Assembly: GCA_964555935.1 (NCBI GenBank)
Contig: CAZKUN010000311.1
Location: forward strand, 1 to 9,615
Origin: CAZKUN01 sp964555935
GTDB taxonomy: Bacteria > Armatimonadota > Zipacnadia > Zipacnadales > VGFC01
DNA: 9,615 nucleotides
Reading direction: 5' to 3'
Positions 1-6,504 of this stretch are shown here, piece by piece. Numbering within the stretch: the stretch's first letter is position 1; each line of letters starts with the position of its first letter. The notes under the pieces were generated by a model, which was given only the letters and a program-made list of their open reading frames with translations, had not been told where the DNA came from and made no database searches. The position numbers were made by a program, and so were the translations under genes.

Positions 1-426
1 CGGCGATCTCGCCATCGCTTCAGAGTTGATGAGGATGCCCTCGATACGGAGGCGGCGTCACGCCTGCCGTCCAGCTTTTCAGGGAGTCTGAAATCCACGA
101 GCCGCCACTACGTGCGGCAAACCCCGCCGACCTCGGGTCCCACGGCCGCATGTGCAGGTTTCTGGCGCCCGGATTGCGAAGTACTGCGACGAACGGCTAA
201 CCGTTCAGCCAACGCCGGGGCGCTCAGTTCCATATGGGGAATCCCGGCTGAGTAGACTCCTGGTCCGTGGCCGGAGCCGCCATGGGACGGGTGGCAGCCC
301 GGACGCTCGAGGGCGATACCGATGGACACGCGCAGCCAAAGCCTGCAGTGATTGGCTGCGCGACGGCGCGCAGGCGGGGACGACTTGTAGAGGCCCACCC
401 AGCCATCCGAAAGGAGTGCCCGAGCG
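1..426. other. Left-edge region with no supported gene
   Basis: I read all six frames and found no convincing protein. Plus frame 1 is open from the edge to a TAG at 250-252, but the translation is rich in Arg, Ser and Pro and resembles no family I know. On the minus strand a 19-residue frame runs from a TGA at 58-60 to the left edge and ends in ILINSEAMARSP. It looks mildly protein-like but is too short to judge. A small imperfect inverted repeat lies near 195-212. The last bases (411-416) carry the ribosome binding site of the next gene. I saw no clear promoter hexamers. Confidence 0.5.
411..416 (+). promoter_or_regulatory. Ribosome binding site of the ankyrin gene
   Basis: AAGGAG lies 10 bases before the ATG at 427. 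It supports that start over the in-frame ATG at 601, which would discard both CxxC pairs of the N-terminal segment. Confidence 0.55.
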
Positions 427-978
427 ATGCGAGGACCTTGGTTGAGCGATACGGGAAGTGGTCAGGATGGCAATTGCCCCCACTGCCTCAAGTGGGTGAA
501 GATCGAACCTGCCGGCGGCGAAACGCAGGAATGGAGTCCAGACTTCCCTCCTGTGGATTGGGCGACCTGTGGGGAGTGTAGCGGCACGATATTCTCCCGG
601 ATGGAGGACGGCACTCTCTTCTGGTACACGCCGGAGCGACTTGCGGACCAGCAATCCGTGGAGATTTCGTCTGGGGGAGAGCCCTCGATCGAGCCCGGCA
701 TTCTCATGCTCGTGTGCGCGGCTATGGTTGGGGATGAGAGGAGGGTCGGAGAGATGCTGGAGCGCGGGATCAGCCCTGATGCCCGGGCCGCTGGCGGCTG
801 CACGGCGCTTCAGATGGCCGTTGGCAGAGGCCACGAGCCCGTGGTTAGGCTTCTGGTTGAGCGCGGCGCTGACGTCAATGCCCCAGACGACAGCGGCATC
901 ACTCCCATCCATCTGGCCAATGAAACTGGCCGGCGACGGATCTCCGAATTCCTGCGCGCCCACGGCGCGGTCGAGTAG
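427..978 (+). CDS. Small ankyrin-repeat protein with N-terminal Cys4 zinc-ribbon-like segment
   Basis: The product has 183 residues and no signal peptide or membrane segment, so it is probably cytoplasmic. Residues 15-57 contain two CxxC pairs, CPHC (Cys17, Cys20) and CGEC (Cys48, Cys51), spaced as in a zinc ribbon. From about residue 92 there are ankyrin repeats: one degenerate (about 92-122), one close to consensus (about 123-155, with GCTALQMAVGRG then VVRLLVERGADVNAPD) and a capping repeat (156-183, with SGITPIHLA and ISEFLRAHGA). Ankyrin repeats are protein-binding scaffolds, so an adaptor or inhibitor role is possible, but no partner is visible. The gene ends well before the recombinase remnant and does not look co-transcribed with the secreted genes (480 bases to the next start). 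A short inverted repeat, TCGAG/CTCGA, overlaps the stop codon (971-984). The ankyrin call is firm; zinc binding is inferred from cysteine spacing; the function is unknown. Confidence 0.85.
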   Translation: MRGPWLSDTGSGQDGNCPHCLKWVKIEPAGGETQEWSPDFPPVDWATCGECSGTIFSRMEDGTLFWYTPERLADQQSVEISSGGEPSIEPGILMLVCAAMVGDERRVGEMLERGISPDARAAGGCTALQMAVGRGHEPVVRLLVERGADVNAPDDSGITPIHLANETGRRRISEFLRAHGAVE

Positions 979-1142
979 TCTCGAGGAGAGGGCGGTCAAG
1001 CGGGGCCCTGATGGTCGCCGCACACGGCCGATGGGCCTGCCCCCCCTGAGCAGTCGCCAGGTGTTCGCGTCCAGGCGTCGGCCGAGACCCGTGCGCTCGT
1101 GGGCATCTTGGGTCGACGACACCCGCACCATCCGCAAGCGCG

Positions 1143-1286
1143 TGGCGCCATTCGGCGTCCAAGGCCAACCTCGACCAGGCGCGCCGGGCCGCTGGACACG
1201 CTGACGTCCGTACAACGCAGCGGTACCTGCATGAGGTGGATGAAGCGCAGAATCCGGCCGTTGGACTCGCCCCGAGTTACGTGTGA
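1143..1286 (+). pseudogene. Remnant of a tyrosine recombinase (phage-type integrase) C-terminus
   Basis: In plus frame 3 the translation contains LDQARRAAGHADVRTTQRYL and then HEVDEAQNP, ending at TGA 1284-1286. This matches the last catalytic block of tyrosine recombinases: the GH of the conserved histidine motif (codons 1194-1199), then T-T-x-x-Tyr. The nucleophile candidate Tyr (1224-1226) lies nine residues after the His, the usual XerD-type spacing. A WRHS at 1143-1154 may be the relic of the Arg-His block, but it is about six residues too close to GH, which suggests an internal deletion. The frame is open back to a TGA at 1047-1049 but has no credible start. The N-terminal core-binding domain, first catalytic Arg and Lys are absent, so it cannot be active. 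It is probably the stub of a decayed mobile element; a chance match is unlikely given the length of the motif. Confidence 0.72.
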
Positions 1287-1314
1287 CTGAGGTAGGCCGA
1301 CGCGGCGGACACAA

Positions 1315-1344
1315 GTCCCGAGCGTGATGGCGGCGCTCGGGGAC
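1315..1344. terminator. Strong GC-rich inverted repeat, terminator-like hairpin without T tract
   Basis: CCCGAGCG (1317-1324) pairs perfectly with CGCTCGGG (1334-1341) around a nine-base loop. GT/AC outside can extend the stem across a single-G bulge. It lies 28 bases after the stop of the recombinase remnant and 115 bases before the start of the first secreted gene. No run of T follows, so a classical intrinsic terminator is not demonstrated. It could be a leftover terminator of the recombinase gene or a leader structure for the downstream gene. Confidence 0.4.
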
Positions 1345-1442
1345 ACGGCGCCGAAACATGTGCGGGCCAGCGCGTTGAGGGGTGGTGAAGGGGCCGTCCG
1401 CAGGGAGCGCGGCCTGCACGACGAACCATGGTTGAAGCCCGC

Positions 1443-1451
1443 AAGGAAGGA
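1443..1451 (+). promoter_or_regulatory. Ribosome binding site that fixes the start at 1459
   Basis: AAGGAAGGA ends seven bases before the ATG at 1459. The frame is open upstream to an ATG at 1324, but those extra 45 residues look non-coding, start inside the loop-stem of the hairpin and would bury the signal peptide. Confidence 0.7.
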
Positions 1452-1458
1452 CACGACC

Positions 1459-3567
1459 ATGCCGACCCTCCCTCGCTCTGCTCGAATCGTCTTGATGGCA
1501 CTTGCCCTCCTCGCGGCGCCCGGACTCGCCCTCGCCGGCCCTGCCGTCTCCCTCGCCGGCGCCACGGCCCTGGTGATCCAGCCGGAGAATAGCTTCAATG
1601 GCTACGACTCCACCATCTACGCCGCCTTGATGCGCCGGGGGATCGACGTCACGCAGGGCCAGCCGGACGATCTGGCCGACGCGGCGAGGCTCACGCCATA
1701 CGACCTCGTTGTCACTGACCTCAAGCGTAGCTTCACGCCGGAGCAGGTGGCCGGGCTGAAGGCGTACTTGGCGGCGGGTGGGGCGATGTATGGCAACTGG
1801 GGTGGCCCCATGGGCTGCCCGGCGTTGCTGGAGGCTTGCGGCGTCAGGAACGCGCGCAGCGTGTACATCGACAGTCTGACGCTGCCAGACTCCCCCTTGA
1901 CGGCGGGCCTCGGCGAGCAGCAGTGGGCCTTCCCCGACTTCGTCGGCCACGTGCAACTGACCGAGACGGGCCGCGAGATGGTGGCCTTCGATCTCGTTGA
2001 CGGGATCGAGGTGGCCCACGACAGCGAGGGGCGGTGCCTGGGGTCGCTGCGCGAGGAGGGCGCGGGGCGGTGCGCGGTTCTGGGCTTCTGTCCGTCAAAC
2101 TACCGGTTCGTCACCGATGACAGCAAGCAGGCGGGGGTGGTGCTCGACAACCTGCTGGCTTGGCTGTTGCCGCGCGGACCTCGGCCTCGTGCCGCGCCGC
2201 GGACGATCCAGGTCAGCCTGCCGCGTGAAGCCCGGATCTCCTCGGTCTCCCTCGATGGCCGGCGCCTGCCGGACCCGGAAGTCAGGATCTTGGGATCACT
2301 GCAGACGGTCGCCGTGCCGGTCGAGACGCTGGCCGAGGGGAAGACGGCGCGCGTGCATGTGGCCTGCGACGTGCCGCCCGTCAAGCAACACATCGAGACC
2401 TGGATCCACGATCCGTCCGCCTGTTCCTTCCTGTCCTTTGAGCCGGCCGAGGCGGCCGACTTGCTCGCCACCCTCCACGTCGGGGTCGTCCAGCCGTTGC
2501 TGCGATACGAGGGCGGCGTCATCAACTACCCCAGCGGGATTCCGGGAGACCGCCCGCGCAAGCGCTTCACCGAGTACCAGGGCGATTTGCTTGCGGACTA
2601 CATCGAGGCCTGCCACGCGCGGGGCATTAAGGTCATCGGGGGGCTCTATCTGGACTGGCGGCGGTTCGAGCAGCACCTGAACGACGCGCCCCCGCACGTC
2701 GCGAAGGATGAGCCACCTCCCGAGAAGGAACTCCGGCAACCCGCGTGCCCGCTGGACAGCGGCGTGTGGGACCACAACCTGGCCATTGTCCGGAACCTGC
2801 TGGACAGCTACCCGGACCTCGACGGCCTGATCCTGGATGACAACTTCGAGTTCGACCGTGATCCGTGCTATTGCCAGACCTGCGTCGGCAAGTTCGCCGC
2901 ATACTGCGAGCGGCAACCGGACAAGCCTGACCCGGAGGCGGAAGCCGACGCCGGGGGCGCGATCTGGAAGGGGTTCTGGGTAGAGCGGAAGCTGGCGTTC
3001 TGCAAGCGCATCCATGATCTGTGCGCCGCGCGCGGCAAGCCGGTGGGCGGCTGGACCGCCCAGCGCGGGCCCATCGCCTTCAAGGGCGTCTTTGACTTCG
3101 CGGGCGACATGGTCTACGTGGAGCCGCCCTGCAGCGTGGCCCCCCTGTGGCCCGAGGTCGGCGACTTCCCCGTCGTGACGCTGCTGTGGGGAATGAACCG
3201 GAAGCCGGAGGGGATGGAGGGCGACTTCCTCGAGGCCATCCGTGCCGGGAGCAACATCGTCGGGTTCTGGATACAATACGCGCGCCTGGAGGGCGTCACC
3301 GATAACCCCTGGTCGCTGGGCTGGTCGTCCGACCAGAGGTTCGGCCTCACGCCGGGCACCCTCAGCGCCATCGAGCGCGCCTTCGCCGGCGCCGAGGCAG
3401 CCTGGCTTGACTACTATCGCGAGAACCTGATCCGGGGCGATGCCCGCTTCGCTGTCACGAGCGCCAAGCTGAGAAGGACGGGGCTGACTGTCACGATCAA
3501 ACGGCTCGACCGGCCCGCCCCTCAGCGGCTCATGGGCCCGGTCGACTTCCCGAGGCTTGCGCCGTAG
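1459..3567 (+). CDS. Secreted protein: amidotransferase-fold domain fused to a glycosidase-like TIM barrel
   Basis: The product has 702 residues. A signal peptide spans 1-26 (basic start, hydrophobic 10-24, ALA then Gly27). Residues about 34-238 read as a ThuA/class-I-glutamine-amidotransferase-like alpha/beta domain: LVIQPENSFNGYD, YDLVVTDL, LKAYLAAGGAMYGNWGG, and a closing stretch with GRCAVLGFCPSNYRF and LDNLLAWLL. The elbow where active amidotransferases carry the nucleophilic Cys reads MYGNWGG, so I infer no amidase activity. Residues about 247-308 look like a linking beta domain. Residues about 311-650 resemble TIM barrels of uncharacterised glycosidase-like families: IKVIGGLYLDW (390-400), DGLILDDNFEFD (455-466) with acidic candidates Asp460, Asp461 and Glu464, then CYCQTC (Cys470, 472, 475), which may bind metal, and a late MVYVEPP. 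Glycan cleavage or binding outside the cytoplasm is the likely role; the substrate is unknown. The next gene starts 92 bases downstream on the same strand, so co-transcription is plausible. Confidence 0.85.
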   Translation: MPTLPRSARIVLMALALLAAPGLALAGPAVSLAGATALVIQPENSFNGYDSTIYAALMRRGIDVTQGQPDDLADAARLTPYDLVVTDLKRSFTPEQVAGLKAYLAAGGAMYGNWGGPMGCPALLEACGVRNARSVYIDSLTLPDSPLTAGLGEQQWAFPDFVGHVQLTETGREMVAFDLVDGIEVAHDSEGRCLGSLREEGAGRCAVLGFCPSNYRFVTDDSKQAGVVLDNLLAWLLPRGPRPRAAPRTIQVSLPREARISSVSLDGRRLPDPEVRILGSLQTVAVPVETLAEGKTARVHVACDVPPVKQHIETWIHDPSACSFLSFEPAEAADLLATLHVGVVQPLLRYEGGVINYPSGIPGDRPRKRFTEYQGDLLADYIEACHARGIKVIGGLYLDWRRFEQHLNDAPPHVAKDEPPPEKELRQPACPLDSGVWDHNLAIVRNLLDSYPDLDGLILDDNFEFDRDPCYCQTCVGKFAAYCERQPDKPDPEAEADAGGAIWKGFWVERKLAFCKRIHDLCAARGKPVGGWTAQRGPIAFKGVFDFAGDMVYVEPPCSVAPLWPEVGDFPVVTLLWGMNRKPEGMEGDFLEAIRAGSNIVGFWIQYARLEGVTDNPWSLGWSSDQRFGLTPGTLSAIERAFAGAEAAWLDYYRENLIRGDARFAVTSAKLRRTGLTVTIKRLDRPAPQRLMGPVDFPRLAP

Positions 3568-3659
3568 GACGCCCTGGATGCAGGGATGAATGGGCTTTCC
3601 CGGAGAGACCGGCAGATGAAATCGGAGACGGCACGCTACCCCGGCACACCGAGGTCCAC
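3568..3659. other. Short intergenic spacer with weak hairpin
   Basis: CCCTG (3572-3576) pairs with CAGGG (3581-3585) over a four-base loop just after the stop codon. There is no T tract. The stem is too short to claim termination, so read-through into the next gene is possible. I saw no promoter hexamers here. Confidence 0.35.
3651..3654 (+). promoter_or_regulatory. Weak ribosome binding site before the ATG at 3660
   Basis: GAGG lies five bases before the ATG. It is the only nearby Shine-Dalgarno-like sequence, and the only in-frame ATG ahead of the export signal is at 3660. Confidence 0.45.
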
Positions 3660-6230
3660 ATGCCCCGCGAGCAGTCGCACCACGTAGCACGACGTCTGAG
3701 GGGCCAGCGGGCCGACCTGATTTGCGTCCTGCGGAAAGCCGGCGTCTCAGCCCTCGTAGTGGCCCTCGGATCCGGTTTGGCCGCGCCCGATACCGGGACG
3801 CCACGGCCCTCGTTGGCGGGGTGGTGGAGCCTCGGTGAGGGCGCCGGAACCATGGCACATGACCTGTCCGGCAATGGCCGCCACGGCGTGCTCGTGGGAG
3901 GGCCGGTGTGGGTCGAAGGCCACGCGGGCGGCCACGCCCTCTCGTTCGACGGCGAGGACGATTGCGTGGTGTTGCCGGACCTCGGAACCGTCGAGCAGTA
4001 CCCCTTCACCTTCACGGCGTGGATACGCACCTCCTGTACGGAGGACCGGGAGATGACAGCGGTCATCCAGGAGGACTCGGGCAATAGTGGGCGACGCGTG
4101 CAGCTCTACCTGTCAAGTCGGGGAGAGCCGAAGTGGAACATTCGCAACGGAGACCCCGAGGCCGAGGTGATCTACCCCGCGGATGTGCGCGACGGTGGCT
4201 GGCACTTCCTTGCAGGCGTATCGCGAGCGGCGGATCGGCACGAACTCTACGTGGATGCCGCGCGCCCGTGCTACTCGGACGCCTTCGTCGATTCGCCTTC
4301 GGTCAACAGCGCGGCAATCGGCAACTGGCAGAGCAATCCGCGTCACAGCAAGTGGTTCGAGGGAGAGATCGACGACGTCCGCATCTACGTCCGAGCGCTG
4401 AGGCCGGCCGAGATCCGCGAGATCATGGGCCCGCTGCCCCAACATCGACTCACCGTGCGTGGGGGTACGGGAGGCGGCGTCTACACGCCCGGCACGACTG
4501 TGAGCATCAAGGCCGGGCCCGCGCCTCAAGGGAAGCCCTTCACGCGATGGCGCGGCGACACGGCCACCGTGCAGGACCCGCAGGCGGAGAGCACCATCGT
4601 TGTCATGCCCGCCCGGGCCGCGCGCATATCCACCGTGTACGAGGAGTGTGGTGAGGTGCTCTACAACGGCATCCGGCTCGCGAAGGACTGGCCCCTGCAG
4701 CGTGAGAGGCTCTCGGCAGATCCCCCGCTGCCGCCATACCTTGTGTCGCCACCGGAGGTCATTCCCATAGACGTGGGTCGGCAGCTATTCGTGGACGACT
4801 TCCTGATCGAGGCGACGACGCTCTCGCGCTCGTACCATCGGCCTGAGTTCTACGAAGGCAACCCGGTTCTCACGCCCGACGAGCCGTGGGAGCGGGTCGG
4901 ACGTGGCCCGATGGCGATCCCCCACAGCGGGGGCGTCTGCTTCGACCCGGCGGACGGACTGTTCAAGATGTGGTACATCGCGGGGTATCAGGAGGGCGTC
5001 GGGCTGGCGTATTCCGAGGACGGCCTCCACTGGCACCGCCCACGGTTCGATCACGTGCTGGAAGGGAGCAACCTCGTCTACGACAAGGGCTCCCGCGCAT
5101 CGACCGTCTGGTTGCGCGCCGACGCCGAAGACCCAGCGCGGCGCTTCGTGATGTTCTCCAGCCGTCCCGGCGCGATCTGGTTCTCGCCGGACGGCGTTAG
5201 CTGGGGGGAACCCATCAAGGCCGCCGGGCCCATGCTGGACCGGACCACGATATTCCGGAATCCCTTCCGCGACGTGTGGGTCTACAGCATCAAGGCCACC
5301 TACGAAGGCAAGCGTGCCCGCAGGTACTGGGAGACTCCCGAACTGGTCGGTCACCCGCAGTCCGCATGGTCCGCGGCGGAGGATCCTGTGCTCTGGGTCG
5401 GCGCCGACTCTGGAGACGAGCCCCGCGATGATCTGCGGGTGCCCTGCCAGCTCTACTCGCTCGACGCCGTCGCCTACGAGAGCCTGATGCTGGGGAGCTT
5501 CATCATCTGGCGGGGCGACTACCGATCGGACTCCAACACGCCGGAAGCCGAGGGACAGAACGAACTCGGCCGGCCCAAGCAGAACTCGCCCTGCATTGGT
5601 TTCAGCCGAGACGGCTTCCACTGGCACCGCCCCGACCGCCGGGAGTTCCTGCCCAAGCCCGAGGAGCCGGGAGCGTGGAACTGGGGGAACTCCCAGACCG
5701 CCGCGAAGAGCCCGCTGGTGGTGGGGGACAGACTCTACTTCTACGTCGCGGGGCGGGGCGGACTGCAGTTCCCAGGCAACACCTACCAGGACGCGGGCGG
5801 CAGCACGGGTGTCGCTTTCCTGCGCCGCGATGGCTTCGCCTCGATGGATGCCGGACCAAAGCGAGGAACGCTGACGACGCGGCCGCTGACATTCCAGGGC
5901 CGCCACCTCTTCGTGAATGTGGACGCCCCTGAGGGGTCGCTGCAGGTCGAGGTCCTCAACAACAGGGGCCGGGCGATCCGTCCGTTTGGCCGCGGCAACT
6001 GCGTCCCGATCTCGGCCGATAGCACCATCCATGCCGTCCAATGGCGCGGCGTGGAGGACCTCTCACGACTGTCCGGCAGACCTGTACGCCTCCGCTTCCA
6101 CCTGACCAACGGAAGGCTGTTTGCCTTCTGGGTGACCCCCGACGCTCTGGGCGCGAGCTACGGATACGTGGCCGGGGGTGGGCCCGGCTTCACATCGAAT
6201 CGAGACACCGTTGGCCGGCGGGCGATGTGA
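3660..6230 (+). CDS. Secreted LamG / InlB-like repeat / glycosidase-like beta-propeller protein
   Basis: The product has 856 residues. After a long basic start, a hydrophobic segment (about 27-42, GVSALVVALGSGLAA) looks like an export signal or anchor. Residues about 52-258 are a LamG/concanavalin-A-like jelly roll: LAGWWSLGEGAG, DLSGNGRHG, ALSFDGEDDCVVLP, FTFTAWIRT, and the terminal EGEIDDVRIYVRAL. Residues 261-330 fit a divergent InlB B-repeat (HRLTVRGGTGGGVYTPGTTV, FTRWRGD). Residues about 366-735 form a five-bladed-propeller-like domain of the GH32/43/68 style. It opens with DVGRQLFVDDFLIE and PVLTPDEPWE, has GGVCFDP and FKMWYIAGY, and has two repeated blade motifs, SEDGLHWHRP (452-461) and SRDGFHWHRP (649-658). 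A C-terminal beta domain (736-828) starts TLTTRPLTFQGRHLFVNVD. The fold is typical of glycosidases or lectins, but I cannot assign the catalytic acid triad. Role inferred: extracellular glycan binding or hydrolysis. It sits between two other secreted proteins of similar style. Confidence 0.87.
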   Translation: MPREQSHHVARRLRGQRADLICVLRKAGVSALVVALGSGLAAPDTGTPRPSLAGWWSLGEGAGTMAHDLSGNGRHGVLVGGPVWVEGHAGGHALSFDGEDDCVVLPDLGTVEQYPFTFTAWIRTSCTEDREMTAVIQEDSGNSGRRVQLYLSSRGEPKWNIRNGDPEAEVIYPADVRDGGWHFLAGVSRAADRHELYVDAARPCYSDAFVDSPSVNSAAIGNWQSNPRHSKWFEGEIDDVRIYVRALRPAEIREIMGPLPQHRLTVRGGTGGGVYTPGTTVSIKAGPAPQGKPFTRWRGDTATVQDPQAESTIVVMPARAARISTVYEECGEVLYNGIRLAKDWPLQRERLSADPPLPPYLVSPPEVIPIDVGRQLFVDDFLIEATTLSRSYHRPEFYEGNPVLTPDEPWERVGRGPMAIPHSGGVCFDPADGLFKMWYIAGYQEGVGLAYSEDGLHWHRPRFDHVLEGSNLVYDKGSRASTVWLRADAEDPARRFVMFSSRPGAIWFSPDGVSWGEPIKAAGPMLDRTTIFRNPFRDVWVYSIKATYEGKRARRYWETPELVGHPQSAWSAAEDPVLWVGADSGDEPRDDLRVPCQLYSLDAVAYESLMLGSFIIWRGDYRSDSNTPEAEGQNELGRPKQNSPCIGFSRDGFHWHRPDRREFLPKPEEPGAWNWGNSQTAAKSPLVVGDRLYFYVAGRGGLQFPGNTYQDAGGSTGVAFLRRDGFASMDAGPKRGTLTTRPLTFQGRHLFVNVDAPEGSLQVEVLNNRGRAIRPFGRGNCVPISADSTIHAVQWRGVEDLSRLSGRPVRLRFHLTNGRLFAFWVTPDALGASYGYVAGGGPGFTSNRDTVGRRAM

Positions 6231-6231
6231 G

Positions 6232-6252
6232 CACAGGACGGGGTCTCCTGTG
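6232..6252. terminator. Hairpin after the propeller gene, possible terminator
   Basis: CACAGGA (6232-6238) and TCCTGTG (6246-6252) are perfect reverse complements around a seven-base loop, starting two bases after the TGA at 6228-6230. The position suits a terminator or 3' stabilising hairpin. No T run follows, so intrinsic termination is unproven. Confidence 0.4.
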
Positions 6253-6492
6253 GAAAGGCATCTGAGCTTCTCACCCGCTTGGGCTCGCCCTCCTACGTCG
6301 GAGCCGAGCAGGTGTCCCCCCCCGTGCTGTGCGAATACGGTAATGGGGTCGCCCCCCGCTGGATCCGACGAACGGTCGATGGTTGTGAGCGTGATCTGCG
6401 GCAGCCCTGGCACTCGGGAGCGACAACCGGGAGGATTCCCCTCCGCACTTGTACATTCAGACAGGCCCGCACCGGCCGATGGTCGCACCGGC

Positions 6493-6498
6493 AGGAGG
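6493..6498 (+). promoter_or_regulatory. Strong ribosome binding site that fixes the start at 6505
   Basis: A full AGGAGG sits six bases before the ATG at 6505. This chooses that start over upstream in-frame codons and makes the protein begin with a clean signal peptide. Confidence 0.8.
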
Positions 6499-6504
6499 AA
6501 AGAC

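Larger units (their letters stand above)
6231..6504. other. Intergenic region between the second and third secreted genes
   Basis: The 274 bases hold a hairpin right after the upstream stop codon (6232-6252). A small GGAGG/CCTCC inverted repeat lies at 6430-6444. A nine-base direct repeat, CGCACCGGC, occurs at 6468-6476 and 6484-6492, immediately before the ribosome binding site. The frame of the downstream gene happens to be open back into the upstream gene, but the translation looks non-coding. The gap is long enough for a separate promoter, though I cannot point to clear -35 and -10 boxes. Confidence 0.45.

Noticed and set aside
1..60. Minus-strand edge peptide ending in ILINSEAMARSP
   Set aside because: Only 19 residues lie inside the window after a stop codon, with no family match, so a gene cannot be supported.
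1324..1458. Upstream extension of the first secreted gene to the ATG at 1324
   Set aside because: It has no ribosome binding site, lies in a hairpin and would put 45 charged residues before the signal peptide.
205..2019. 604-residue minus-strand open frame across the ankyrin gene and the start of the first secreted gene
   Set aside because: It is a GC-rich antisense shadow: Arg/Pro/Gly-rich with no family features, and it overlaps two genes with clear domains and ribosome binding sites.
2296..3858. 520-residue minus-strand open frame opposite the first secreted gene
   Set aside because: Its composition mirrors the codon bias of the sense gene and it shows no domain or signal.
4785..6041. 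418-residue minus-strand open frame opposite the propeller gene
   Set aside because: Antisense shadow of a well-supported gene, with no recognisable motif.
6178..6504. Upstream extension of the third secreted gene to an ATG at 6178
   Set aside because: It overlaps the end of the propeller gene, looks non-coding and is contradicted by AGGAGG before the ATG at 6505.
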